A DNA stretch of 64,000 nt from an uncultured Oribacterium sp. (GTDB taxonomy: Bacteria > Bacillota > Clostridia > Lachnospirales > Lachnospiraceae). A program made the translations under genes and the position numbers. The notes below the pieces were generated by a model. That model worked only from the letters and a program-made list of their open reading frames with translations, searched no databases and was not told the origin of the DNA. Of this stretch, positions 16,844 through 26,273 are shown one piece after another (within the stretch, counting starts at the first letter, position 1; each line of letters opens with the position of its first letter). Where the stretch lies: positions 1 to 64,000 of the forward strand of contig CAMKKZ010000006.1 of NCBI GenBank assembly GCA_946413525.1. The letters run 5' to 3'.

Positions 16844-18472
16844 ATGAAGATCAAGACACTTGCGGTAATCACGGCATCGTGCCTGATGCTGGCAGCCTGC
16901 GGCGGGAATGCCGGCAACACGGCGACGACAGCGGCTGAAACCACAGCGGCTGAAACCACAGCGGCTGAAACCACGGCAGCCGAAACTACGGCGGCCGAGA
17001 CTACGGCGGCGGAAACCACAGCGGCGGACAAAGCCGTGACAGAAGCGGCAGAAGAGTCCAAGGCTGAGGAAACGGAAGAGTCAAAGGCTGAGGAAACTGA
17101 GGCAGCCGGTGAAGAGAATAAAGACGCGGCTGAGGACGATGGCATTGTCGGCTATTACAAGCTGACGAATATGCTGGAGAATGGTGAGCCCAGCGAAGAA
17201 ATGGCTGAGTTTGCGGAATATGGCATGAATATGTACCTGGTCCTGGAGGATGGTGGTACAGGCTATATGGATTTCTTCGGCGAGAAGCAGGATCTGAAGT
17301 GGGACGATAAGTCTGTTTTCCAGGAAGAGGATGAGGAACCGGCTGCCTATGAATATAAGGATGGCGTTCTTACCTTGACTCAGGAAGAGCAGACGATGGA
17401 GTTCACCAGGCTGACCGAGGATGAGCTTAAGGATTATGAAGAGAATGGCTCCGGCAGTCTTGACGACATTCTTGCGGCGATGGGAGGCTCTGAGGATGGC
17501 ACAAACGCGGATACTGAAGCTGATGCTGAGTCCGGGGATGCCGATGCGGCGGAAACGACTGCGGAGGTTCGCAAGGTGAACTTCTCAGGGGAAGGTCCTG
17601 CCGGCTATTACAAGCTGACGAAGATGCTTGAGAACGGTGTGGAAAGTGAGGATATGGCGCAGGTCGAACAGCTTGGCATGAACTTCTACCTTGCGTTGGA
17701 CGAGGACGGCACCGGATATATGAACATTCTTGGTGAGATTACCGAGCTTACCTGGGATGACACGAACATTACGGCAGAGGACGAGCCGGTTCCGTATACC
17801 TATGAAGACGGCGTCATGACTTTTGGCGATGATGAAATGACCATGGAGTTCACGAAGCTGAACGATGAAGAGATTGCCGCGTATGAGGCAGGCAGCGCGA
17901 GTGAGTTTGACGTGGAAGCTTTCCTTGGGTTGTTGATGGCCGCTGAAGAGGCAAGCGGGGAGCAGAGGACCGTGGAAGTCCGCAAGGTGAATTTCTCCGG
18001 TGAAGGCCCTGCCGGCTACTACAAGCTTGAGAAGATGCTTACGAATGGCGAAGAGCCCGAAGAGATGGCGGAGTTAGAGAAGCTTGGGATTAAGTTCTAC
18101 CTTGCGCTGGATGAGGACGGCACCGGTTATATCAACATGTTCGGAGAAATGTCGGATCTGACCTGGGACGATGCAAATGTCACTATGGATGACGAAGCGG
18201 TTCCTTATACTTTTGAAGACGGCACCCTGACCATGGCGAATGACGAGGAGACGACCATGGAATTTGTGAAGCTGACCGAAGAAGAGATTGCCGAGTATGA
18301 GGAAGGCAAGGTTCCCAGCCTTTCGACCCTGGTTGGGGCGATGGAAGCTCTTGAGGGCACTGACGCGGCAGAGGATGCTTCGGAAGAAGCTGTTGAAGAG
18401 GAAGCGGAAGACGCTGAAAGCGCAGCGGACGAAAGCGCGGAAGCAGAGACCGAGGCAGCCAAGACTGAATGA
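16844..18472 (+). CDS. Lipoprotein with three internal repeats of about 95 residues
   Basis: From the ATG at 16844 (preceded by AGGGAGGACAAT) the protein has 542 residues. A lipoprotein signal ends LMLAACGG. Next is a Thr/Ala/Glu stalk made of repeated ETTAA units (15-bp DNA repeats) and Glu-rich sequence. Three domains follow, each starting GYYKL-x-(K/N)ML and containing GTGYM/I and LTWDD, at about residues 100-200, 247-345 and 385-485. Domains 2 and 3 are preceded by the same VRKVNFSGEGPA. The last 50 residues are acidic. It is anchored outside the membrane; function is unknown. The domains look like recent duplications. Confidence 0.75.
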   Translation: MKIKTLAVITASCLMLAACGGNAGNTATTAAETTAAETTAAETTAAETTAAETTAAETTAADKAVTEAAEESKAEETEESKAEETEAAGEENKDAAEDDGIVGYYKLTNMLENGEPSEEMAEFAEYGMNMYLVLEDGGTGYMDFFGEKQDLKWDDKSVFQEEDEEPAAYEYKDGVLTLTQEEQTMEFTRLTEDELKDYEENGSGSLDDILAAMGGSEDGTNADTEADAESGDADAAETTAEVRKVNFSGEGPAGYYKLTKMLENGVESEDMAQVEQLGMNFYLALDEDGTGYMNILGEITELTWDDTNITAEDEPVPYTYEDGVMTFGDDEMTMEFTKLNDEEIAAYEAGSASEFDVEAFLGLLMAAEEASGEQRTVEVRKVNFSGEGPAGYYKLEKMLTNGEEPEEMAELEKLGIKFYLALDEDGTGYINMFGEMSDLTWDDANVTMDDEAVPYTFEDGTLTMANDEETTMEFVKLTEEEIAEYEEGKVPSLSTLVGAMEALEGTDAAEDASEEAVEEEAEDAESAADESAEAETEAAKTE

Positions 18473-18540
18473 TTCCTTTTGATGCCTGAAATGTTTCCGT
18501 GGAAATACGGATTCATTAAGTTCTGAAAGAGGTCCGATAT

Positions 18541-18584
18541 AGGAAGCTCATTGCATAAAATGCAATGGGCTTCCTGTTTTTGTT
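18541..18584 (+). terminator. Terminator of the repeat lipoprotein gene
   Basis: AGGAAGCTCATTGCAT-AAA-ATGCAATGGGCTTCCT followed by GTTTTTGTT, a long stem with a T-run. 18585-18788 is AT-rich with no gene; a TTGACA occurs near 18685 without a convincing -10. Confidence 0.85.
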
Positions 18585-18788
18585 CGAATTTACAAAATTT
18601 TTTACGATTCTTTAAAAATATGCTTTCCTTTTTGCATAAGACATGATAATATATAGCACGCATTTATAGTAATATTTAACATATCTTGACACTCTGGAGT
18701 CAATGTCAGATTGGGAAACAGATGAGACCCGGAAATCGTCTGCAACGATGAATCGTATATCATAATGCGCAAAGAGAATCCAGGGGGA

Positions 18789-18856
18789 GACGATTTGCCT
18801 TCAGGCGGTTTGTAATGTCAGAACTCAGAGCTCTCAAAACTCACTCTGATATATGA
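18789..18856 (+). repeat. SD-bearing element, one copy
   Basis: GCCTTCAGGCGGTTTGTAATG, then GTCAGAACTCAGAGC and CACTCTGATATATGAG: the GCGG subtype with a drifted end. It lies 33 bases before the cupin ATG, which has its own RBS (GGGAGG). Confidence 0.8.
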
Positions 18857-18888
18857 GTATTAGAATTATAAGATAAGGGAGGAATTGC

Positions 18889-19236
18889 ATGGTAAGGAGA
18901 AAGGACACTGTAACAAGCGTGCGGAAGCCCAGCCCTTTCGATGGCGTTGGGGAAATCACGGTACGCAGCCTTCTGGAGGGACCGGAGGAGATGTATGAGA
19001 AGGGCCGCGTGTTTGCCCATACCACGGTTTACCCGGGAAGCGCAATCGGCTTTCACAAGCATACAGGCGACGCTGAGACCTATTATATTATGAGCGGCTC
19101 GGGGAAGTATAATGACAATGGCACCATCGTGGATGTCCATCCCGGGGATGTCTATTTTTGCGGGGACGGCGAGAGCCATGGGATCGAGGCGATCGGCGAA
19201 CCGATCGAGATGATCGCCCTTATCCTTTATCATTGA
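18889..19236 (+). CDS. Small cupin-domain protein
   Basis: The protein has 115 residues, a single cupin_2 barrel. The metal-site residues are visible in motif 1 as GFHKHTGDAETYYIMSG and in motif 2 as PGDVYFCGDGESHG. It is cytosolic. It opens the sugar-ABC/amidohydrolase cluster, so it may act as an isomerase, an epimerase or a sensor for the imported compound; the reaction cannot be deduced. It starts after AGATAAGGGAGG. Confidence 0.85.
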   Translation: MVRRKDTVTSVRKPSPFDGVGEITVRSLLEGPEEMYEKGRVFAHTTVYPGSAIGFHKHTGDAETYYIMSGSGKYNDNGTIVDVHPGDVYFCGDGESHGIEAIGEPIEMIALILYH

Positions 19237-19357
19237 GCTTTTTGCCATGTTGAGAGTTTTGCGGGATTCCCGAGAGAGCCGTGAAGGCCGGGGTGGGGAT
19301 GTCCGTGAATCATAGTTTCCAAAATCTCTTTTTTTTATGTGCGAATGGAGGAAAAGA

Positions 19358-20398
19358 ATGAAAAAGAGAATTTTAGCTATTATGTTGACTGCGGCTATGG
19401 CCGTCGGGCTTTTCGGCTGCGCCGGCGGGCAGACGACGACCCGTGAGGATGCAAATGCCGGTGCCGCGCAGCCTGCCGCTGCCAGCACAAGCAACAAGGT
19501 GAAGGTCGATCCGTACAACGGGGAGCCTGTCAAAATCGCGTATGTTGCCCATGACCTGGGTACGCCAAACAACCAGGGCTGGAAGGAAGGCATTGAGCGT
19601 GAATGCGCGTCCTGGGGCAATATCAAGGTCGACTCCTACAGCGGCGAAAGCTCCGCGGAGACGCAGGTCCAGATCATGACCGACGTCATTAACCAGAAAT
19701 ACAATGCCATCATCCTGCAGTGCTCCGACGGCACCGCCCTGGCACCGTCCGTGAAGCAGGCGGAAGAGGCTGGCATTCCTGTCATTACACTCAACCTGGA
19801 TGCCGATACGGTCCACAGCGCATTGGTCATGGCGGTGGATTACGACGCAGGCCGCATGGCAGCGGAGAAGATGGCTGAGGAAATCGGTGAAGCCGGCGAG
19901 ATCGCCATTATCCAGGGCGTTCCCGGCCTGAAGCGTACCGACCAGTTGGAGCAGGGCTTCCGTGACACGATCGCGAACTATTCCGGAATCGAAATCGTGG
20001 ACGCCCAGTCCGCCTCTTTTGAAAAGGATACGGCCATTACCGTTATGAACAGCTTCCTGCAGAGCCACCCGGATCTGAAGGGCGTTTTCGCCATCAATGA
20101 CGCGATGGCCGAGGGCGCGGCGCTTGCTGCCGAATCCGCAGGAAAGAAGGGCCAGCTTTCCATCTGGGGCGCCGATGGTGAGAAGGATGCCCTGGCCATG
20201 ATCGAGAGCGGCGACATGAGCGGCACCATCTATACGAACAGTTGGGATGAAGGTTCCACGGCCGCGAAGATCGCCCTCCTTATGATCGGTTCGGAATACA
20301 GCTATAATGTGCTCACAGAGACCCCGAAGGTCATCATGGAGCCCATCGTTGTTACGAAGGATAACGTGGCGAGCATTCCTGAGGAGGACCGCTGGTAA
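19358..20398 (+). CDS. Sugar ABC transporter substrate-binding lipoprotein (RbsB-like)
   Basis: The ATG at 19358 follows ATGGAGGAAAAGA, giving 346 residues; the track start is seven codons earlier. The lipoprotein signal ends AVGLFGCAGG. The two-lobed periplasmic-binding-protein-1 family is clear from VKIAYVAHDLGTPNNQGWKEG, DAIILQCSDG-like NAIILQCSDGTALAPSVKQA, and FAINDAMAEGAALA. It captures a sugar or sugar-like ligand outside the cell for the permeases and ATPase encoded next. The ligand is unknown; the neighbouring hydrolases suggest it may not be a simple pentose. Confidence 0.9.
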   Translation: MKKRILAIMLTAAMAVGLFGCAGGQTTTREDANAGAAQPAAASTSNKVKVDPYNGEPVKIAYVAHDLGTPNNQGWKEGIERECASWGNIKVDSYSGESSAETQVQIMTDVINQKYNAIILQCSDGTALAPSVKQAEEAGIPVITLNLDADTVHSALVMAVDYDAGRMAAEKMAEEIGEAGEIAIIQGVPGLKRTDQLEQGFRDTIANYSGIEIVDAQSASFEKDTAITVMNSFLQSHPDLKGVFAINDAMAEGAALAAESAGKKGQLSIWGADGEKDALAMIESGDMSGTIYTNSWDEGSTAAKIALLMIGSEYSYNVLTETPKVIMEPIVVTKDNVASIPEEDRW

Positions 20399-20562
20399 TG
20401 TCGGCGTTTCGTTTTTTCCGCGCATCATAAGGGAAAACTAACATATAGCTATTCGGCTTGACTGAACAAATACATTTTCCTGAAATAAGGGAAGCCGGGA
20501 CGCGGGGCTGGAGGATTCCCCTGTTTCCCGGCTTTTATGACAGTTCAATCATGGAGGCAATT

Positions 20563-21585
20563 GTGAATGGAATAAATCAAAACACGCTGCGCCGGCTGAT
20601 CTCGATCGGCATGCTGGCGGTGCTGCTTGTATTATTTACGATCCTTATTGGAGCGGGCTCCGGGAAGTTCCTGAGTCAGGAGAATCTCATCGCCATCGTG
20701 CGGGATGCTTCCGTGCCGGGGATCATTGGCGTAGGCATTACCTATGTCATCATCACCTCAGGCATTGACCTGTCCACCGGCAGCGCCATCGCGCTGGTGG
20801 GCATGGTCATGGCCAATATTTACGCTTACACGCTTCTGCCCATTCCAATCATGATTTTGATGGGCATATTGACGGGTCTTGCCTGTGGTCTTGTGAACGG
20901 CTATATCGTGGCCAGGATGGAGATTCCCGAATTCATCGGGACACTGGCAACCATGAGCGTGTTCAGGGCGCTGACCTATGTGATCGCCATAAGGGACGTG
21001 AACGGCGTGATCAAGAGTCAGCCGATGAATGTGAGCCAGTATACATTCCTTGGCAATACGATAGACGGCACCCCCTCCGGGCTCCCCTATGTCTGTATTG
21101 CTCTGGCGCTTTTTGTCATCGTGGGACAGATCGTGCTCCGGCACACGCGCTTTGGCACATATATTTACGCAGTAGGCGCCAATAAGAAGGCCGCGACCCT
21201 TTCCGGTATTAATGTGGAAAGGGTGAGGATGATGGTCTATGTCATTACCGGTTTCTGTGTTTCCATCGGCGCGGTATTCACGACGGCCCGCCTGCAGAGC
21301 GCGACCACGGCCCTTGGGACGGATTTTGAATTCTCCCCCATCGCGGCGGCAGTCGTCGGCGGCGTGGCCCTTTCCGGAGGCAGCGGCGACGTGGTCGGGA
21401 CGCTGATCGGCGCCCTCTTCATGGCCGCCCTTGAGAACGGCGTCCGGAAGCTCGATATGAACACGGCTTTCCAGTACATCATCAAGGGCGTGATCATTGT
21501 TCTCGTCGTCATGTTTGACGCGACCTACAAGGCCCGGATGGATCGGATAGCGAAGGAAAAAGGCGCAAAGGAGGGACTGGAATAA
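20563..21585 (+). CDS. Sugar ABC transporter permease (RbsC-like), first copy
   Basis: The GTG at 20563 is five bases after GGAGG and gives 340 residues beginning VNGINQNTLRRL. The track's TTG at 20458 adds 35 residues unlike other permeases. There are about 9-10 membrane helices, and the family signatures GIGVTYVII-like GVGITYVIITSGIDLSTGS and VGGVALSGGSGDVVGTL are present. It forms the membrane channel, probably as a heterodimer with the second permease (23120-24112). Its stop overlaps the ATPase start by one base. Confidence 0.88.
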   Translation: MNGINQNTLRRLISIGMLAVLLVLFTILIGAGSGKFLSQENLIAIVRDASVPGIIGVGITYVIITSGIDLSTGSAIALVGMVMANIYAYTLLPIPIMILMGILTGLACGLVNGYIVARMEIPEFIGTLATMSVFRALTYVIAIRDVNGVIKSQPMNVSQYTFLGNTIDGTPSGLPYVCIALALFVIVGQIVLRHTRFGTYIYAVGANKKAATLSGINVERVRMMVYVITGFCVSIGAVFTTARLQSATTALGTDFEFSPIAAAVVGGVALSGGSGDVVGTLIGALFMAALENGVRKLDMNTAFQYIIKGVIIVLVVMFDATYKARMDRIAKEKGAKEGLE

Positions 21586-23123
21586 TGGCTGAACTGAATC
21601 AAACTAATTTGGAAACCATCCTGGAAGCCAAGGGGATCTACAAAAGCTTTTCCGGTGTTCCGGTCCTGCAGGACGTTCACTTTGAAGTGGCAAAGGGCGA
21701 GGTTCATGCCCTGATGGGTGAAAACGGCGCCGGAAAGTCAACGCTGATCAAAATCATTACGGGCGTATACTCAAAGGATCAGGGACAGATCTACTGGGAA
21801 GGGAAGCCCGTGGAAATCAATAACTATCAGGACTGCCAGAAGCTGGGGGTGGCCTGTATTTATCAGGAATTGTCCGTCATTCCACCTCTGACCGTTGCGC
21901 AGAATGTCTTCCTTGGCAGGGAGCCCAGGAACGGGAAGCTTATCGATTTCCGAAAGATGAACAGGATGACGCAGGAACTGATCGACAAGTATGAGTTCCC
22001 GCTGAAGCCCACGACCATTGTGGACAATCTCGGAATTGGGCAGAGGCAGTTGATTGAGATCCTGAAGGGGCTTTCCCAGGATTCGAAGCTCCTGATTATG
22101 GACGAGCCGACGGCTTCCCTTTCCGGAAAAGAAGCTGAGATGCTCTTCAAGATCATCCAGACGCTCCGCAACCAGGGCGTGTCCATTATATACATTTCCC
22201 ACCGCCTGGAGGAGGTTTATATGCTGTCCGACAGGCTGACCATTTTGAGGGACGGAAAGAACGCGGCGCTTCTTCAGAAGCACGAGATCATCCCGGCGAA
22301 GGTGATTGAGACCATGATCGGGAAGGTTGTGGACGAGTCCTCCGGGTCCCGGAAAATGCTTCAGTCCAGGGAAGGCGAGGTAAGGCTGGACGTGAAAGGC
22401 CTTACGGACAAGTCTGACCGCTATCGGAATATCAGCTTCCAGGTTCACAGGGGCGAGATCCTGGGGCTTGGCGGTCTGATTGGCGCCGGCCGGACGGAGG
22501 TGGTCAGGGCTATCTACGGCGTGGACAAGGCCCAGAGCGGCGAGGTCTGGCTGGACGGCGTCAAGCTGAACCCTTCGCCCAGGAACAGCATTAACGCAGG
22601 CATCGGCTTTGTGCCGGAGGACCGGCGGAACCAGGGCTTCATCCCGCTGCTTTCTACGACAAGGAATGTGGCGCTGACGAATTATGACATTGTGAAGAAG
22701 AACGGGTCAGCCGTCTCCGACAAAGATGAGCTGGAAATGAGCAAGCGCGCGATTCAGGCTATTGACATCCGTCCGTCCGATCCGAACAAGGAGGTCGGGG
22801 TCATGTCCGGAGGAAACCAGCAGAAGGTCGTCCTCGGAAAATGGCTTATGCGCGACCTTAAGCTTCTGATCGTCGATGAGCCGACGGCCGGCATAGACGT
22901 TGGCGCAAAAGATGAAATCTATTCAATTCTGGAAGATCTGGCCAGCAAAGGGGTCGCCATAATTGTCGTGACCTCGGATCTGCAGGAGCTTCTGCGTGTT
23001 TCCCACAGGATCCTTGTGATGCGGAAGGGGAATATCGTAAAGGAATTCAAGAACGTGGAGGTTACGCAGTCGAAAGTTCTGGCTGCCGGCCAGGGCGTTG
23101 AAGAAGTGGAGGAGGCAGGATGA
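21585..23123 (+). CDS. Sugar ABC transporter ATPase, two domains (RbsA/MglA-like)
   Basis: The protein has 512 residues with two ABC domains, as in RbsA. Domain 1: Walker A GENGAGKST (about residues 46-54), signature LGIGQRQLIEI, Walker B LLIMDEPTASL. Domain 2: a degenerate Walker A (GGLIGAGRTE), as is normal for this family, signature SGGNQQKVVLGKW and Walker B LLIVDEPTAGIDVGAK. It powers import through the two permeases. It overlaps both neighbours (1 and 4 bases), so expression is coupled. Confidence 0.95.
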   Translation: MAELNQTNLETILEAKGIYKSFSGVPVLQDVHFEVAKGEVHALMGENGAGKSTLIKIITGVYSKDQGQIYWEGKPVEINNYQDCQKLGVACIYQELSVIPPLTVAQNVFLGREPRNGKLIDFRKMNRMTQELIDKYEFPLKPTTIVDNLGIGQRQLIEILKGLSQDSKLLIMDEPTASLSGKEAEMLFKIIQTLRNQGVSIIYISHRLEEVYMLSDRLTILRDGKNAALLQKHEIIPAKVIETMIGKVVDESSGSRKMLQSREGEVRLDVKGLTDKSDRYRNISFQVHRGEILGLGGLIGAGRTEVVRAIYGVDKAQSGEVWLDGVKLNPSPRNSINAGIGFVPEDRRNQGFIPLLSTTRNVALTNYDIVKKNGSAVSDKDELEMSKRAIQAIDIRPSDPNKEVGVMSGGNQQKVVLGKWLMRDLKLLIVDEPTAGIDVGAKDEIYSILEDLASKGVAIIVVTSDLQELLRVSHRILVMRKGNIVKEFKNVEVTQSKVLAAGQGVEEVEEAG

Positions 23124-24112
23124 AAGGATTTAATATAAGTAAATACAGCAAGCCCTTTATTCTGGTAGCTTTCGTCCTGATCCTTACGGCACTGCGTCCG
23201 ACGACGTTTCCGACCGTGGGTAATATCGCGAATGTCCTCTGGTCGGTATCCGTTATCGGGATCATGGTCTGCGGGACGATATTTGTTTTTCTTGTCGGGG
23301 GAATCGATCTTTCCATTGCGACGCTATGCGGTTTTTCCGCGGTTGTGGTAGTCGAAGTCATACATTTCTTCGGGGATACGACCCTTGGGGTTTTGGCAGG
23401 GGTAATAGCCGCGATCTGCGTCGGGGCGATGGCGGGCTGCGTGCATGGCTTCATCATTACTACCTTTAATATCCCGGCATTCCTGGTGACCTTCGCTTCC
23501 CAGAGTGTTTTCCTTGGATTGTCCATGGTCATCACGAATAACAAGATTGTGAGCTGTACGGCACCCGCCGCGTTCACAGCCATCGGGGCGATGAAGGTCT
23601 TCGGATTCCCGCTTCCGATTTACTTCATGCTTGTGATCGCGATTGCAAGCTGGTATGTTCTCCGGAAGACGGAGTTTGGACGGTATATTTACGCAGTCGG
23701 AGGCAACGCCACGGCTTCTGAAATCTCCGGCATTAATGTCAAGAAGTCAACAATTCTTTGCTATGTCTTCTCCGGCATCACAACGGCTATCGGTGGTATT
23801 GTCCTCGCGTCCATGACGCAGCAGGCTGCGGCGGCTACGGGCTCCGGCTATACAAATGATGTGATCACGGCCGGCGTTATCGGAGGCGTCAGTCTTCTGG
23901 GCGGTGTCGGAACGGTGCCCGGCGCGATCTTCGGCGCCGTACTCATGGGGCTTCTGAATAATGGGCTGAACCTGATGAGCGTCCCGTCCACCCACGCGGG
24001 ATTGGTCAAGGGCCTTGTGATCATTATTGCCGTTGGCTTTGACGCGATGCAGCATCGCGACCAGTCCAGGAAGAGGGCAGGCTTCCGGCTTTTCAAGAAA
24101 AAGGCTGCCTGA
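23120..24112 (+). CDS. Sugar ABC transporter permease (RbsC-like), second copy
   Basis: The protein has 330 residues and about 9 membrane helices. It has VGGIDLSIATLCGFSAV, ITTFNIPAFLVTFASQSVF and VIGGVSLLGGVGTVPGAIFGA. It starts at ATG within the ATGA overlap with the ATPase gene. Two different permease genes in one operon suggest a heterodimeric channel. The operon's transport part ends here; an SD-bearing element lies between this gene and the hydrolase gene. Confidence 0.9.
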   Translation: MKGFNISKYSKPFILVAFVLILTALRPTTFPTVGNIANVLWSVSVIGIMVCGTIFVFLVGGIDLSIATLCGFSAVVVVEVIHFFGDTTLGVLAGVIAAICVGAMAGCVHGFIITTFNIPAFLVTFASQSVFLGLSMVITNNKIVSCTAPAAFTAIGAMKVFGFPLPIYFMLVIAIASWYVLRKTEFGRYIYAVGGNATASEISGINVKKSTILCYVFSGITTAIGGIVLASMTQQAAAATGSGYTNDVITAGVIGGVSLLGGVGTVPGAIFGAVLMGLLNNGLNLMSVPSTHAGLVKGLVIIIAVGFDAMQHRDQSRKRAGFRLFKKKAA

Positions 24113-24141
24113 TGGGAACGTTGGCGAGGAATGCCCACGGC

Positions 24142-24215
24142 CAGCCTTGTTGACGCGATGCCGCATTGATGTAGCAAGAAATCAGGGTGGTCAAAGACCA
24201 TTTTGATAAAGGAGG
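24142..24215 (+). repeat. SD-bearing element, one copy
   Basis: GACGCGATGCCGCATTGATG (GATGCG subtype), then ATCAGGGTGGTC-AAA-GACCATTTTGAT, an almost perfect hairpin 2, then AAAGGAGG. The last GGAGG is the RBS of the amidohydrolase (6 nt to ATG). Confidence 0.85.
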
Positions 24216-24220
24216 ATTTA

Positions 24221-25138
24221 ATGAAGAAAATAGATGCGCATCTTCATCTTGCGAAGGTTCTCGCAGGATATTGCAGGAGGGGGGAACTCAGGGCGGCCGG
24301 TAATGGCAAGGCCGTATGGGGCACCGGCGAGGAATTCCAGCTTTTGCCTCAGAACGGCGACTATGGCGAGGATCATTTCTATGCCGAGGAAGCTCTGAAG
24401 ATCATGGACAGGAACGATGTGGAAAAGGCCGTGCTGATGAACGGCAGCATGTATGGTTTCCAGAATCTGTACCATATCGAGCTCCTTCAGAAATATCCGG
24501 ACAGGTTCTGCCCGTCCTGCACCATTGACCCTTTTATGACCAACTACATGGAAGCCATGGAGCGGTTCTTCGAGGAGCTGCATTTCCATCTGGCAAAGTT
24601 CGAGGTCAGCTCGGGCGGCGGGCTTATGGGCTGCCATGAGCCGTTCTCGCTTTCCGGTGATAAGATGTCCCCAATTTATGCCCTGGTGGAGAAGCATCAC
24701 GGCGTAGTGGCGCTGGATGTCGGGGATATTTATATGGACAGCCATCAGACAGCCGCTCTTCTCCGTATATCGGACCGTTACCCTGAACTGAAACTGGTGG
24801 TATGCCATCTGCTCGCTCCGGACAGGAATATGCATGACGCCTGGGCGGCGGAGCTTCGGATGCTGAAGCAGGCGAATGTCTGGTTTGACATTGCCGCCAT
24901 GCCGAAGATCATGGGGCCGGACAAGTATCCTTATCCGGAAACCTGCCAGTATTTAAGGGAAGCGGCCGACATCCTCGGAGCGGATCGGCTGATGTGGGGG
25001 ACGGACGCGCCCTTCGCGGCCACGCAGGACAGCTATGAGCACCTGACGGATTATCTCGGGAAGACGGATCTGTTCACAGAAGATGAGCTTCGGAAGATTT
25101 ATTATGACAATGCCTATAAAGTTTATTTTGAGAAATAA
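24221..25138 (+). CDS. Amidohydrolase-2 family metal-dependent hydrolase
   Basis: From the ATG at 24221 (RBS AAAGGAGG) the protein has 305 residues, a TIM barrel. The first metal motif is DAHLHL at residues 4-9. A conserved histidine lies in LVVCHLLAP and the metal-binding aspartate in LMWGTDAPFAAT near residue 265. This family includes decarboxylases and hydrolases of cyclic or aromatic acids and lactones (PF04909 type). It follows the ABC importer and precedes the cyclase-family gene, so it probably acts on the imported substrate or a product. The substrate is unknown. Confidence 0.85.
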   Translation: MKKIDAHLHLAKVLAGYCRRGELRAAGNGKAVWGTGEEFQLLPQNGDYGEDHFYAEEALKIMDRNDVEKAVLMNGSMYGFQNLYHIELLQKYPDRFCPSCTIDPFMTNYMEAMERFFEELHFHLAKFEVSSGGGLMGCHEPFSLSGDKMSPIYALVEKHHGVVALDVGDIYMDSHQTAALLRISDRYPELKLVVCHLLAPDRNMHDAWAAELRMLKQANVWFDIAAMPKIMGPDKYPYPETCQYLREAADILGADRLMWGTDAPFAATQDSYEHLTDYLGKTDLFTEDELRKIYYDNAYKVYFEK

Positions 25139-25286
25139 CAGCAATAGGCGACAGACAACAGGGAACGGGATGGGATAGATAGTAGGCAGATAATAGATAG
25201 TAATAGATAAAGGAGACGTTTTCATCGGCGTTTCCTTGCGTTATATCATGTGATGCAAAAACACTATAATGTACGAGGAGGATAAC

Positions 25287-25976
25287 ATGCAGACAGTTTA
25301 TGATTTGGGGAATGGCCTGAGGTTGGTTGACTTGTCGAAGCTGGTGGATCCCGCGACGGAGACACGCCGCTGCAAGCTTCATCGTTTCAATACCGGCGGT
25401 CCGATTCCCGATTTTCATACCAATGTGGATATTATGACGCATCTCGGAACCCATGCGGAGTGTCCTTATCATCATGACGACAACTGGCCGGATGTGACAG
25501 GCGTGCCGCTCACGACCTTTGTTGGCCGCGGCGTTTATGTGGATTTCAAGGAGAGCGTCAAGCCGAACACTCATATCACGGCAGCCGATCTTGACAGGGA
25601 GGCCGGCAAGGTGCGTGAGGGCGACATCGTGATCATCGACTCTTCCTACAAACTGAATCCTTTTACCCCGGATACGAACACGGAAAAAGACAAGAGGCTT
25701 TTCGTCAACGGCGAGACGGCAGAATGGTTCAAGGCAAAGAAGGTCAAGGCTGTTGGTTTCGGCGATGGCGTTTCCATTGAAAACTGCAATGAGGATGTCA
25801 AGCCCTTCCATGACATACTGCTTGCTGTGAATATTATCTTCATTGAGGTCCTGAAGAACCTGGAGCAGCTTCAGAAGGATGTGTTCTTTATTTCCTTTGC
25901 TCCGCTGCCGATCAAGGGTCTGGATTCCAGCCCGGTGCATGCGTATGCCATTGAAGGCCTGCCGGAGTTTTCATAA
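25287..25976 (+). CDS. Cyclase-family (kynurenine-formamidase-like) hydrolase
   Basis: The ATG at 25287 follows GAGGAGGATAAC and gives 229 residues; the track start is six codons earlier and overlaps the SD. The metal motif HLGTHAECPYHHDD (residues about 51-64) matches the HxGTHxDxPxH signature of the cyclase family, with Glu-Cys in place of the usual Asp-x. These enzymes hydrolyse amide, lactone or ring bonds using a divalent metal. Its position after the amidohydrolase supports a shared pathway. Two three-hairpin repeats follow immediately after the stop. Confidence 0.82.
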   Translation: MQTVYDLGNGLRLVDLSKLVDPATETRRCKLHRFNTGGPIPDFHTNVDIMTHLGTHAECPYHHDDNWPDVTGVPLTTFVGRGVYVDFKESVKPNTHITAADLDREAGKVREGDIVIIDSSYKLNPFTPDTNTEKDKRLFVNGETAEWFKAKKVKAVGFGDGVSIENCNEDVKPFHDILLAVNIIFIEVLKNLEQLQKDVFFISFAPLPIKGLDSSPVHAYAIEGLPEFS

Positions 25977-26144
25977 TTTGACGTGATGCCACAGGCATTG
26001 AGGCCCATTTGTGGCGCGTCTGCGGCACAAATCAAGTATGAAAAGCTTGCCTTTCATACTTTGACTTAATGCCGCAGGCGTTGAGTCCCATTTGTGTCGC
26101 GCCAGCGGCACAAATGAAGTATGAAAAGCTTGCTTTTCATACTT
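25977..26144 (+). repeat. Two tandem three-hairpin repeats (about 85 nt each)
   Basis: Copies at 25977-26060 and 26060-26144. Each has GACTTAATGCC-GCA-GGCGTTGAGTC (hairpin A), ATTTGTG...CACAAAT (hairpin B) and GTATGAAAAGC-TT-GCTTTTCATAC (hairpin C). Copy 1 is drifted. Other copies are at 27345 and, inverted, at 60512. They lie directly after a gene. 26145-26273 holds only an AT-rich stretch before the next gene, for which no strong RBS is visible. Confidence 0.85.
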
Positions 26145-26273
26145 GCAGCCATGGAGCCTCGCTCCACAAAAGATTATGAAAGATTCCTTTCGTATTTATG
26201 TGGGTCATTGATCAATTGTTATTCACAAAACATTTATAAATAATTCCGAAGTATTTCAAAGGATTTAATTGAT

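Noticed and set aside
19373-20428. 351-residue minus-strand ORF
   Set aside because: Shadow of the substrate-binding protein gene, whose lipobox and motifs are clear.
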